The notes below the pieces were generated by a model, which was given only the letters and a program-made list of their open reading frames with translations, was not told where the DNA came from and did not search any database. A program made the position numbers and the translations under genes. From Macrothele yani (Eukaryota; Arthropoda; Arachnida; Araneae; Macrothelidae), in NCBI GenBank assembly GCA_039090855.1, contig CM077022.1, positions 76,594,971 through 76,658,970 of the forward strand: a stretch of 64,000 nucleotides of DNA, read 5' to 3'. Shown one piece after another: positions 44,840-55,688 of this stretch; the first letter of the stretch is position 1; each line of letters begins with the position of its first letter.

Positions 44840-45330
44840 AGCCTTTGGATAATTTTTTTGCAAAAAAGAATGAAAATAGCGTGATAAACACTGAATTGCT
44901 GTTTACTACAATCGTTGTGGAGCATAACCTACCTATAGCAAGCTGTGATCATGCTGGTCGCTTCTTTCATGCTATGTTCCCAGACTCTGATATTGATGAA
45001 GCTGGATATCCTTGAGCAGATGTGGCATGGAATGAAATATCTAAGATGAAGGATTCATCTGGCCTTCCCAAGTATTCCGCATTGCCTAAACTAATGTTGG
45101 CAATATTGACTATCCCTCACAGCAATTCCTCTACGTAGATAATATTTAGTATAGTAAGGAAAAACCTCACATACTTTTGCCCAACAATGAGCACCAAAAC
45201 ATTAAGTGCCCTTCTTGTACAGAAAAGTAAAGCATTTTCCTCAGGTGAGCTGTGTTATAAAAAGTTTTCTGAAAAAGAATATGCCACTTCAAAACAGGCA
45301 ACAAGGGAGTTTTTATGTCAGCAATGACAT
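44840..45330 (+). pseudogene. hAT transposase C-terminal fragment
   Basis: One frame gives DNFFAKKNENSVINTELLFT then TIVVEHNLPIASCDHAGRFF and HAMFPDSDIDEAGYP. After a stop at 45013 the same frame gives DVAWNEISKMKDSSGLPKYS, then ALPKLMLAILTIPHSNSSCR and KNLTYFCPTMSTKTLSALLV. The second half is the hAT dimerisation region, where related proteins have SNADCER followed by FS. The catalytic middle is missing. Confidence 0.6.
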
Positions 45331-46300
45331 GGGGTAAGTACAATATTGATAATTTAATTTCATATTTTTTTTGTGAGGATATGTAAGCATACAAAGTTAT
45401 TAACACATTTCACACATTAATTTCTCATGAAATACCCATTCCACGCGTTAACGATGAGGCTTCGTATGGTGATTACCAATAGGCATCTCATACAAGTATT
45501 ACAGGTTACACAGTAATACTATAATATTGTCCTTAACTTTTAAAAAAAAATGGTGTGTTACATTACTGAAACATTACTGAAAAATCCCCTATTGATTACT
45601 GATACGTTCTGCTAGAGGTTGGCACCTCTGAAATAGCATAGATTCAATGCTCTCATTGCCAAGTGCAAGAACTAACTTTAGCTAAAATAATTACAATTTT
45701 GATTTTTAAATGTCAGCAGTATTTTCCCTGATTGCTAGAAATTGTTGGGATGGTACTGGCACACGTTTTTTCTCAGACGCAGAAATGCTGTCATGATTTC
45801 CGTTCTCTCTCTCTTCTTTTTTTTTATTTTTTTAATAGCTGTTTTAGTTTGCTTTGTCTTTAAAGATTCTAAGTGAATTCCAATAGAAAATACAAATTGT
45901 TAGATCGATTTGATAAAACCGCTCTAACAAAATGTTAAGAGACTCTGTCGGACACTCTCCATTTTATCATTCTCATTAGACTTATATTTCAGCAAAAGTT
46001 TCCGTGTTCTTTAATATTTATGAAAAATAAGCACTTAAAGGATTTAAAGCTTCAGCATTGTATCATTTAAGGGCAATTTATTCTCTTCAGTCACAATTCT
46101 CCCAGCTTGCATTTTTAAACCTAACTGCAACTCTAAATGTTGTGAGTCGTTTAAAATGTTATTTATATACTTGTGTGCACTTAAAATACAGATAAATCAG
46201 TTATATAATTTCACCTAATCGATTGAAATATTTCATTATATGTAGAATTTAAAATAAGTCTTTGTTCAAATATTCTTTAGAACATGTAAATACATGGTTT

Positions 46301-46522
46301 GCCACCTCGGTGGTGCAGTGGTCTAAGCTCTGGCTTCTGACTATTCATCCAAGTGAGCCTGAATTCAAGTCCCAGATGAGGTATGGGTGGTGTGTTTCTC
46401 TTACGGCAGTGGTGGCTCTCCTTCTTTCTGAAGCCAATGGTCCTAAATTAGGGATGGACGGATGACTGCTTATAGCCCAACAAGTTGCTCATGGTGGTCG
46501 TTAAACCTGAAACAAAACAATA
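46301..46522 (+). repeat. tRNA-derived SINE, main family
   Basis: The head is GCCACCTCGGTGGTGCAGTG then GTCTAAG (box A) and AATTCAAGTCC (box B). The body CCTAAATTAGGGATGGACGG leads to the GGTGGTCGTTAAACC 3' end and an A-rich tail. The same family occurs at 48275, 55473 and 57269. Confidence 0.85.
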
Positions 46523-48274
46523 AGACATGATTTTGTTAAATATTATGTAAAATGTATGTTAAATACACTAATTTTTGTAACTATAAAGTAATTAGGGAAA
46601 ATGAAAGTTATTTATCCTTTATATTCCATATTTTGTGTTTATCTTTATGGACTGTATAATCAGGACGTTCATTATGTGGTGTCTTTTTAATTCTCCCTCA
46701 TATGTGAGATGAACATCACATTATCAGTATTAATTTCAGGTAAGCAATTATTTGCAATTACAGCCTGTCTAGAATTTGATAAATCTTGCTTTCAATACAT
46801 TACATTATTCCTTAGTTCTAAAAATTATCAAAACTGAATTTAAAAAATTGCCTGTAGACATTACGGTTTTATTCGATTTCTGCAGATAGTTTGCTTCATA
46901 CTTTGTAACGTGGAACAATTAGGCACAGTGGCCTGGTACACTTTTGCTTGGAGAAACACATCACAAGAGAACCCCTTAAACAATGGATCAAAGCCCTTTG
47001 TTGGTTGATTCTCTTTCGACATTTCTCTGAGCAGGAGCCCATTCGGTCATTAAGCTTATCTACACTGTGCTATAGAAGAAAGGAAAACAAACTATTCAAC
47101 ATACAGATTTTTCCTTACATATGAACTGTTTCTACGGGAATGTATTAACAAATTCTACATGGCCAGTATACCACTTAGGTTCAGAAAAGATCATGGAATT
47201 ATAATACCAAAATTAATATGCCTCATGCATTTAATTGTTATTAATAAAAAGCAGGTAATTGTATAAAGAACAGTTATTTAAAGAATTAACACATGTATGC
47301 TTTCGTAAGGAATGTAAGGAAAGACAACCATTTGTCGCGATGTTATTTGATTTGCCGCTCTGGAAAAACTCAGAACCACCTGGAAAACCTGGAAAAGTCA
47401 GATAATTTTTTTTTCTTCTTCTTTTGAGTGGGAACCCTGAAAATTGAATTTTTAAAATTGCCAGTTATTAAGCTTTTGTTCAATTTCTGCAGGCAGCTGT
47501 TATAACATGGAACAATTAGGCACAGTGGCTCCTGCTTGAAGAAACACTTCACAAGAGACCCAACCAAATGATGGATCAAAGTCCTTTGTCTGTTGGTTCT
47601 CTTGAAACATGTTTCTTTGAACAGAGCCATTCCACCATTAAGCTTAGCTGCATTGTGTTATAGAAAAACTGAAACTATTCAACTGACAGATTTTTTCTTA
47701 CATATGACCTGTTTCTATGGGAATGTATTTACAAATTCCGTGTGAGTAGTATTCAAAAAAGTTCACTGAACTTTGGTACAGAAAATAATGTGCACAGTTA
47801 GTTGTTATTAATGAAAAGCAGATAATTTTATAAAGACAAATTACGTAAAGAATTTACAAGTGTGTTCTTTGGTGAGAAAAATTAATGGAATGGAATGAAA
47901 TGTAACAATTCTTTGCAACATGCCACTCTGGAAAACTTCAAAAAACACCTGGAGAACCTGGAAAAGTTAGAGAATTTTGTTATTACTTTTGAGTGGGAAC
48001 CCTGTCCAGACGTGCCAACTGTCTGTATTTAGGCGGGAGACTCCGGATTTTCAGCCATTCCTCCTGCCCTCCCGATAAATGTCAAATTCTCCCGATTTTT
48101 GCCGATAATTAGATGCTATGATAGTCGAAATTCCATCAACCACCGCCTTAGATCGACACAGAAGAAAAAGATTTCGAACCGCTTGTGAAACCTTTTTCTT
48201 TTTGCGTCGATGCAAGACAGCATTTACAGTCATCAGTATCATACTTTTCCTCTCCTCGTATCTGCAAAAAGAAA

Positions 48275-48850
48275 GCCACCCCCGGTAGCGCAGTGGTCTA
48301 TTTTATGTTGGCTACAAACACACTCACGCACCAGCTGTGACCAACTTATCGTTTCACGTCTCCCCGCCCTTAGCTGTGAGCTCTGTTTGTTTTCTTCAGA
48401 GTTTTGCGGAGTGCTTTTCGGTTTTGCTTTAGTGTGGAGATTTTTAATTCTTGTTTTGCACCATGTTTGTCTCTTTTCCCTTCTTCGTCGCATTTTGTAG
48501 AAGATTAATGTTCTCCTTTGTTTATCTCTAATTGGGAATCTGTTATTGTCAGCTTTGTTTTATCTTCTATTGTAGCATTTTGCGTACATTTAGTTTGTGA
48601 ATTTGTTTTTTTGGTTTATTTTTCTCATTCCTTTCGCTTACTTTTTGCGGGAGATTTTTTCCTTTTGCATTACGCCACTTTGGCGGTTTTTAATGTTTTA
48701 TTTTATGTCACATCTTTGGAAATTTGTTTCTTCTTTACATATTAACTGTTATTGTCTTTGCTGCATAATAAAGTTGTGAAACTAAGCGCCGGCTTTCGAC
48801 AAATTGTCCAAGATGGGTTCGGGTTCGAATCGCAGTGGGGCATGGATGTT
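48275..48850 (+). repeat. SINE split by an insertion of about 480 bp
   Basis: The SINE head runs to GCAGTGGTCTA at 48300 and resumes AGCGCCGGCTTTCGAC at 48785, giving the box B GGGTTCGAATC at about 48821. The insert 48301-48784 duplicates CTA at the join, has AATAAA near its right end and no open gene. It may be a solo LTR or another short element. Its ends are not diagnostic. Confidence 0.65.
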
Positions 48851-49179
48851 GCATACTTGCTAACTTTTACGGATTTCTGCTTAATTTTACTGATTTACGG
48901 TTAGAAGTCTTGTTTTTTACTGATTTTTTAATATTTCGATTGCTCAATCGAAATATTTCAATCCCCTGCAAGTCTGCAACCCTCCATTTAGATTTTCTAC
49001 CGGACCTTACAAGCGCTGTGTTACGCGATGATGTCATCTTTGACTCGCCGGCTTAATGCGCAGCCATCAAGTATAACGATGTCTCCGTGTCGTGCGGAAG
49101 CCCTTTCTCTCCACGGGAGTGCTCAAGTGACGTGCCGACCAGAGTTCTCCAAAATGCGTAATCTAATTACGCATCTAGT

Positions 49180-49535
49180 GCGCATCAATATTTTATCAAC
49201 GCGTAAAAATACACATCGGGAATTTTTCTCGACGCGTAAAAATACACATCATGAATTTTTCTCGGGGCGTAAAAAATATGCATCATGAATTTTTCTCGGT
49301 GCGTAAAACTACTCATCGAACAATTTTTCCAGTTCGTAAAAATGCGCATCAGGACGGTATTTCATCTTTCAAAGACGGAAGTAAAGGAAATAAAGATTTT
49401 TTCCACAATCGTAATTTCTTTTTTCTTGTGATGTTGCCTCTGTCCAGTATTGTTGTTATATATCATTTTATTCCGTAAATATTTGTATTTCAGTCTGAAA
49501 ATGGAGGAAAATTTTCCAAAAACGGAAATTCGAGG
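49180..49535 (+). repeat. REP1 units inside E3
   Basis: About 49185-49330 holds four short units of 40-50 bp containing GCGTAAAA and CATCATGAATTTTTCTCG. A REP1 unit with CCAGTATTGTTGTTA and AAAATGGAGGAAAATTTTCC follows. Confidence 0.7.
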
Positions 49536-49794
49536 GCGAACAAAAAAAAAAATGCTATTAATTGTATCTGGTTGACAACTATTTTCACTATGCTTTTTAT
49601 TTTTCATATAAACATACAGTCTGCATTTAGAATAACTTTTTAAACATTAAAAATTTTATGTACCAATAATACTACTTCTGGAAAATTGCTCCTGCATCTG
49701 AAAAATGTCGATAAAAAATAGCGCTCATGTGATTTTATGAGCTGTAAAAAATCTCCTGATTTTTAGATTTTGAATTTTGGCACGTCTGCCTGTC

Positions 49795-50004
49795 TAAATG
49801 GAACAGAGATTGGCCAGGTGAATGTGTTCGTGTATTTAGGAAGTATGTTTGATAGAGAGAACAAATTAGGTGACAAAATTAGTAGGTAAGTGAATTCTTT
49901 GAAAGTCATAGCTGCTTTAGGAGGATTTCACAGGAATGATGGGTTCCCGAGAAAGCCCCGAATGGCTGTATATGAAAGTGTAATTGTCCCTACTCTGATG
50001 TATG
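49795..50004 (+). pseudogene. LINE-A + strand copy, middle piece
   Basis: Continues the copy that stops at 39444. It reads, with stops, as the LINE-A C-terminal region VIAALGGFHRNDGFPRKPRM and YESVIVPTLMY. It ends CTGATGTATG at 50004 and resumes with GGCAGTGAAA at 51648. Confidence 0.8.
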
Positions 50005-51647
50005 CATCATACATACATATCAGTAAGCTGTTCTCTGAGATTCAGAGGTTAGCTCCAAAAAGAAATACAAACTTCCAGATATTTTTACTTATTGTTGTCG
50101 TATCAAACTTCTCCATTTACAGCGATCTTGACAGACAACTCGAGCTTCACTGATATCCATTACACGCCATACACAAGATCTTTTATACTTCATACTCATA
50201 ATCATTTTCTCATGCAGACACTCCTGAATCTGATCCACACATCTCTTCCTTGGCCTTCCTCTGCCTTTCCTTCCTGCCACTTGGGCTGAAAAGATTTTCT
50301 TAGTAAGCATTTCATCACTCATTCTTTCAACATGGCCAAACCACCGAAGCATATTGGTCTCCACCTTGCTAACAACATTTTGCTTCAAATCACACAACTG
50401 CAATACATCTTCATTCCTCACACAATCAGATCGTGTCTTGCCACAAACCCCACGTAAGTAACGCATTTCTCCTGCACACAAACAGCTCCTATGTTTCTTC
50501 TGCAGTACCCAGGTTTCACTGCCATACATCAGAGTAGGAACAATTACTGTTTCATACACAGCCATGCGGGACTCTCTAGAGAACCCATCGTTCCTGTGAA
50601 AACCTCCCAGAGCAGCTATGACTTTCAAAGAAGAATTTTCTCTCCTACTGATTTCACCATCCAACTTGTTCTCTCTGTCAAACATGGTTCCTAAATACAC
50701 AAACTCACTCACCTGGTCAATCACAGTGCCATTTATACTTACATTACATTCAGTACTACCAGTTCCTCTCTCAAACACCATAACTTTGGTTTTCCCCTTA
50801 TTTATACTTAGTTTGAATTTCATGCAAACTTCGTGCATCCGAGTCAACATACTCTGCAACTCACTTTTGCTCTCTGCCAACAGGACAGTGTCATCAGCAT
50901 ACAGCAATCTGCACACATGGATATCACCAAGACATAAACCACTATTATCAATTTTGGCATCACGCATGCATGCGCCCATAAATATATTAAACAGCCATGT
51001 GGTGACATTACACAACCTTGTCTAACTCCTACACCAATGGAAAACCATTTTGATAAAACACCATTCACTCGTACACAAACTCTACTGCCAGCATACATGG
51101 CTTTTACACTATTAAGTATATTCCCAGTAACACCATATTCATTCAATACCTTCCACAAAAGTTTTCTATTCACTCGATCGTAAGCTTTCTCTAAATCTAT
51201 GAAGGCAGTAAAAACTTTCTTCCCAACAGCCAGATACTTTTCAATCATCATGTGTAATGCAAAAATCTGGTTAGTGCAGCCTTTTCCAGGCATAAAACCA
51301 CTTTGAACATCCCACACTTTCAATGATGTAAGACCCCGTACTTTTTCAATAACAACCTTAGCAAACACTTTTCCTGGCACACTCAGTAGGCTAATACCAC
51401 AATAGTTCTTGCATTCAGTCTGATTACCTTTTCCCTTATACAAGGGAAAAATAATAGCATCCTTCCAATCTCGAGGGACCATTCCTAACTCCCAGCACAA
51501 CTGGCAAATTTTAGTTAACCAGTCAATTATAGAGTCACCACCATATTTCAACATCTCTGCAGTTATGCCATCAACTCCTGGAGCCTTACCATTCTGAAGA
51601 GATTTTAGAGCTTTACACACTTCTTCTCTTGAGATCTCTCCTGTGCT
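50005..51647 (-). mobile_element. LINE-A minus-strand copy inserted in the + strand copy
   Basis: The 3' tail with ATGTATG repeats is at 50005-50020, the 3' UTR at 50020-50088 and the coding part at 50089-51640. It lacks the endonuclease. On each side the + strand LINE-A copy carries on, so this copy inserted into it in the opposite direction. Confidence 0.85.
50089..51640 (-). pseudogene. LINE-A reverse transcriptase and C-terminal tail
   Basis: 51620-50844 reads SLQNGKAPGVDGITAEMLKY, DWKDAIIFPLYKGKGNQTEC, SGFMPGKGCTNQIFALHMMI, AFIDLEKAYDRVNRKLLWKV, GVGVRQGCVMSP. After a frame change, 51015-50089 reads RLLYADDTVLLAESKSELQS with the catalytic YADD, KTKVMVFERGTGSTE, VYLGTMFDRENKLDGEISRR and NMLRWFGHVERMSDEMLTKK. 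It ends in a basic GRKGRGRPRKRC tail. Only one frameshift is obvious, so the copy is fairly young. The endonuclease is missing through 5' truncation. Confidence 0.88.
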
Positions 51648-52050
51648 GGCAGTGAAATATTAGTATCCACCTTAAGGTGGATACTGATATTCTTTGGTGG
51701 TTTGGCCATGTTGAAAGACTTAGTGATGAGATGCTTACCAAAAGAATTTTCTCAGCCCAAGTGGCAGGAAAGAAAGGTAGAGGAAGGCCAAGGAAATTGT
51801 GGGAGGATCAGATTTGGGAATGTCTGCTTGAGAAAAAGTTCGTGAGTGTGAAGTACAAAAGGTCTTGTGTGCAACATTTGATGGATGTCAGTGAAGTTCA
51901 AGCTGTGTGTAGAGATTGTTGTAAATGGAGATTTTTTGGTATACCAACCATAAGTAAAATCTAGTTCCATCCGTTAAAGGCTTATTTGCCAGACGATCTT
52001 TCTTTGAGGAGCTAATCTTTGAATCTCAGAGAAGAGCTTAATGATATATA
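51648..52050 (+). pseudogene. LINE-A + strand copy, 3' piece
   Basis: Starts GGCAGTGAAA, the continuation of 50004. It then jumps by an internal deletion to KVDTDILWWFGHVERLSDEM, reads RKGRGRPR-type tail sequence (GKKGRGRPRKLW) to about 51945 and ends with the LINE-A 3' UTR. A perfect 24-bp palindrome at 51662-51685 sits on the deletion join. A Tc1 element begins at the TATATA end of its tail. Confidence 0.8.
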
Positions 52051-53182
52051 CACTGAAGAGCAATTGAATTAGAAACAGCTGACATTATGCAAAGGTGGCG
52101 CTGTAAACGGAAACGACATGACGTATGCAGCGATCCAACAATATAAGGAGTGATGCGACGGGAATCAGTAAGAGTCGGACGCGAGGATATTCTGAGCCAC
52201 TGGGATATTCACGAGCCACTGTGTCACGGGTGCACTGTGAGTACATCGAATACGGTAAAACCATCCCTGCAAGGGCCAACTGCCGTGAACAACAGCGTGT
52301 GGATGAGCGGGGTCATCGTCGGCTAGCTTGCATTGTAACAGCGGATAGACGGGCCACAGTGCAAGAAATCACTCAGCAATTTAACGCTGGTGCACAAAAA
52401 CGTGTAAGCAGCCACACCATCCAGAACCATCTCATCGCTATGGGGTACAGAAGCCATCGTTCCACGAGGGTACAGCTGCTGACCGCATATCACAAGGTGC
52501 AAAGATTAGCATGGGTGCAGGAACATCGCCACTGGACCCTAGACATGTGGGAAAACGTTGCCTGGACTGATGAGTCGAGATTCACGTTGGTACATGCAGA
52601 TGGCAGGATACGAGTACGGCGCAAACCACATGAAGCGATGGATCCTTCTTGCCAGCAGGGTACTCTTCAAGCTGGTGGGGGGGGGGGCACTCTCGTCTGG
52701 GGACTGTTTACGTGGACTGAAATGGGACCCCTGGTACGTGTGACATCGTCCTTCACAGGTCAATGTTACCGGGATATCCTGAACGACCATTTGCTCCTGT
52801 GTGTGCGTCTTCAACATTCCACTGGGGACCTCATCCTGCAACAAGACAATGCACCGTGCCATCGCTCCCGAATTGTATCCAAGTGGTTGGATGAACACTC
52901 CACCGACGTGACCTCGCTTCCTTGGCCAGCTAGGTCACCTGACCTCAATCTCATCGAGCACATCTTGGATGACCATCGAGAGACATGTTCGAGGCTCTGA
53001 TCCCCTCCATCAAATCTTCGTGAACTGTGGGAGCTTGTTCAGGGGTTGTGGATCCGTATGGCTTCCCAACGCTTCCGGTGTCTTGTCAAGTCCATGCCGA
53101 GACGAATCGCCACAGTCATCAGGGCGAAAGGTGGTGCTACACTTTACTAGACAGGTATCTCTAATTTAATTGCTCTTCAGTG
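52051..53182 (+). mobile_element. Tc1-like transposon, nearly complete
   Basis: The ends are CACTGAAGAGCAATT and AATTGCTCTTCAGTG. TA lies at 52049-52050 and 53183-53184, and the total length is 1132 bp. It sits at the end of the LINE-A tail. Confidence 0.92.
52125..53149 (+). pseudogene. Tc1 transposase with one late frameshift
   Basis: The frame from 52125 gives GYSRATVSRVHCEYIEYGKT (second helix of the DNA-binding domain), then QEHRHWTLDMWENVAWTDES with the first catalytic Asp. LILQQDNAPCHRSR carries the second Asp, and PWPARSPDLNLIEH the final Glu, a DD34E layout. At about 52970 the frame shifts. The normal ending LRELWELVQGLWIRMASQRF and KGGATLY reads in another frame to 53149. A G run at 52678-52687 may be a second length change. 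The enzyme would excise and reinsert the element at TA. It is close to intact but probably inactive. Confidence 0.85.
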
Positions 53183-53648
53183 TATGTATGTAAATGTGAC
53201 TTTGTTTTATTTTTAGTACCCCTATTACATATTCTTTACTTAAATAAGCATTGCTCTTTTGAAAGCAGTTTGTCCATTAGGTCATTTAGCATTTATGCCA
53301 AGTAAAATATTCACTGATCTTTGCTTATTTCAAATTTCTTGAATTTAGAGAAAGAGAACTGTGAAAGTTATTTAGTAAATTTTTAAAAGTTGCATCATCT
53401 ATTTCATGGCTGCAAAAAAATGCTGTTTCAATTCTATCAGAGTTGTAACATACCAAGTTATGTATAAAAGAATCAAAGAACCATGTATTTTTGATAATCT
53501 GAGATTCAAAATTTAACGTAAAATCACCAAAAAGCATATAAAAGAATTGCGTATAACTGAACTGGAAAAGCGATCGAAACTACAGTAAAATATTGGGACT
53601 AGAGCTGATTTATATTATATAAAATTGAAAAATGTATAGCCAAGCTTC

Positions 53649-53781
<133 letters not shown>

Positions 53782-53828
53782 CCAGAATCAATCAACAATT
53801 ACCCATTCTTCATAGTTTTGAAGGTTCA

Positions 53829-53849
53829 TGTATATATATATATATATAT
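53829..53849 (+). repeat. (TA)n microsatellite
   Basis: About ten TA units directly before CGGGATTAGAGC. Confidence 0.95.
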
Positions 53850-54020
53850 CGGGATTAGAGCTGAATTACACCGCGCTAATTACCGCGATGGCCGTCATGA
53901 TGCATTGCGGTAATTGCCTTCGTGATGTATCATGGTTTCGTCAGTCGAAAAACGTAACATCGATGTAAAATTCCCATCAGGTTTTCGCAATGTATCGATA
54001 CATCGCCCAGCCCTAGTAGT
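53850..54020. repeat. Possible end of a non-autonomous hAT element
   Basis: On the minus strand the sequence at 54015 reads CTAGGGCTGGGCGATGTATC, resembling the ends of many hAT-derived short elements. The opposite end is not certain. Confidence 0.35.
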
Positions 54021-54536
54021 TGCTCTGTCTTTTTTCGAGTTTTTGCCTAACCATTTCCAAAATTAAATTTTTTTCGACAGAGTTTTGTAATAAATAGTAC
54101 AAAAAGGTAATCACCAATATTTTCGCCAGAATGATTTTTTTTTTTTTTACAAATTGCGAAGAATGCAGTCAGCAGCGTGACCCCTGCATATTTATAAGGC
54201 GTAGATGCGCAAATTTTTGCTATAGTGACCTGTTACATGTAAGTGTGTGCTTTACGTAATGCCCTTTGCACAATTTTTGGATAGCTTCAGAAATCCGGAA
54301 TTTTCATAAATCCGGCACTCGTCCTGTCCCATCAATGCCAGATTTTCGAGGTTATAAACAGATCAGACAATAGTTTCTTAACACATTAAATTAGGCCAAA
54401 ATATACCTTAATCATTAAAGTGTAATACACTTATCATATTTATATAATTCTACTCAATGTCCTGTTAATCCATTTGGAAGATACCAAATTCAGTTCATGA
54501 TCACAGTGTTTAATAATACTCAGTTAAATTCACTTG

Positions 54537-54735
54537 ATTCTCCCTTTTCTCTGAGTTTTTATTTTTTTGCAGACGTTTCTGGCTTTTTGGTGTCTGTTAA
54601 AGGCCCATTATCAATTTTTTTGATTCCCGTTTTGGATTTATTGCTTGATTCAAAACATTAAGAATAGGAATCTTCTAGTTAGAAGACCAGAAACATCTGT
54701 GAAAACCAAAAACAATGAGAGGAAGGAGAACTAGG
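54537..54735. repeat. Imperfect foldback
   Basis: GCAGACGTTTCTGGCTTTT (about 54570) is opposed by an inverted partner AACCAGAAACATCTGTG-like sequence (about 54683). CTCCCTTTTCTCTGAG is opposed by the GAGAGGAAGGAGAA word. A spacer of about 90 bp lies between. Confidence 0.5.
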
Positions 54736-55470
54736 TTAATTCTTCAACTGAATATTGCTTATATATCTGAGTAAATCAAAAGTAGGTGTTTTTGTAGTAC
54801 AGTTGTGTGTTAACACCTCAATGTGTTCAGTTATGCTGGGGTAAGACCAGTAGGGAGGTAACCATTAAAAAAAATATATTCTACAGTTACCACTCTATAG
54901 TTTCAGTAATTACAATATCAAACTCCAATTAAAAAAGACCAAAATGTGAAACAGAGTTTTATAAATAAGTATTAAAACTTTAAAACACACTTAAGGTACA
55001 TAAGAAAGTTTAATGTAAGGAAGCTTTCAACAGATAACTTAAGTCTTCATCAACCTTTTGATGGATTACCGATGTAGTCTTATACGTAGATTAGGTTGCT
55101 GCGTTAGATTAAATTTTTTCATTGGGCCAGAGATCTCACAGGCATTTCTTGTGTGAATATCTGTCATAGAACACCAAATGCAAGAAAAAGAAGAAAGGTA
55201 AAAAACACGAAAACAGGGAAAGTAGCAGTCAGTTTAAGTTTTTACATTACATCTTTCCAACCAGCCAGCGAACCACTTGCTATGTTATGCTAGGTATGTA
55301 TCTGTCTTATAGAAGGAGGAGGTGAGAGCAAGGCTGTGTCATTTAGTTGGTATTAGCTTCCAACTTCAACATTTTTGTAATATTTCTTACTTTTGTTGCA
55401 GTTAAAGAATATAGCTGTACTCCATTGTTCATACCTAATTTTGTCTTTAGAAGATACTTTGAAGCTAAGT
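54736..55470. other. No gene seen
   Basis: AT-rich intronic sequence with no recognisable element. Confidence 0.4.
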
Positions 55471-55472
55471 GA

Positions 55473-55688
55473 GCCGCTACGGTGGCGCAGTGGTCTAAGT
55501 GATGGCTTCTGACCATTCGTCCAACAAGATGGGTCCAGGTTTGAATCCAGATAAGGCATGGAGGTTGTGTTCATCTTACAGCACTTGCTCTCTCCCTTCC
55601 CTGGAGTCAGTGACCCTAAATTAGGGACGGACGTTAAACTAAGTTACTCACGGTGGTCGTTAAACCCCCAATAAAAAAAATAAAAAAA
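55473..55688 (+). repeat. tRNA-derived SINE, main family
   Basis: GCCGCTACGGTGGCGCAGTG then GTCTAAG (box A), GGTTTGAATCC (box B), CCTAAATTAGGGACGG, GGTGGTCGTTAAACCCCC and an A-rich tail. The best-preserved head of the family in this window. Confidence 0.88.

Larger units (their letters stand above)
41969..45629 (+). mobile_element. Chimeric hAT-type element inside E2
   Basis: The ends AGAGGTGCCAAC and GTTGGCACCTCT form inverted repeats. CAAATAGC (41961-41968) and GAAATAGC (45630-45637) are an 8-bp target duplication with one difference. The interior holds fragments resembling different transposases at about 42770-42917, 44477-44690 and 44840-45330. It also holds a tRNA-like segment at 43495-43570 and a 28-bp direct repeat (about 43273 and 43590). 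Confidence 0.75.
39711..47439. mobile_element. E2: second CAGGGTTCCCAC-family element, inserted in E1
   Basis: It starts CAGGGTTCCCACGCC and ends GTGGGAACCCTG, with AAAAT on both sides (39706-39710 and 47440-47444). Joining E1 across it restores the same sequence order as in the intact stretch of E2 at about 46760-46860. E2 is longer than E1 because its interior includes about 4 kb of other sequence plus the 3.7 kb hAT element at 41969-45629 and a SINE at 46301. No gene of its own is evident in 39870-41968, which contains one REP1 piece at about 41130-41240. Confidence 0.8.
39445..48004. mobile_element. E1: CAGGGTTCCCAC-family DNA element, split by E2
   Basis: The left end is CAGGGTTCCCACTCAA (39445) and the right end TTGAGTGGGAACCCTG (48004). 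E1 sequence is only 39445-39710 and 47440-48004, and the rest is E2. The target duplication TCTAA is at 39440-39444, with the partner at 49793-49797 beyond element E3. A 5-bp duplication with CAGGG ends fits a hAT-like group. There is no transposase in the 0.83 kb of E1 sequence. Confidence 0.8.
48007..49788. mobile_element. E3: DNA element with CAGACGTGCC ends
   Basis: Starts CAGACGTGCCAA and ends TTGGCACGTCTG. CCTGTC flanks both sides (48001-48006 and 49789-49794), and the first four bases of that duplication are the last four of E1. E3 therefore landed on the edge of E1. Inside are a split SINE (48275) and REP1 units (49180-49530). No transposase is present. Confidence 0.75.

Noticed and set aside
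46301..46375. Possible functional tRNA gene
   Set aside because: Box A and box B phrases are present, but the segment continues into a shared SINE body and recurs at 55473 and 57269.
46760..48004. Simple tandem duplication of a 570-bp unit
   Set aside because: The duplicated left ends at 39445 and 39711 and the AAAAT borders are better explained by insertion of E2 into E1 of the same family.
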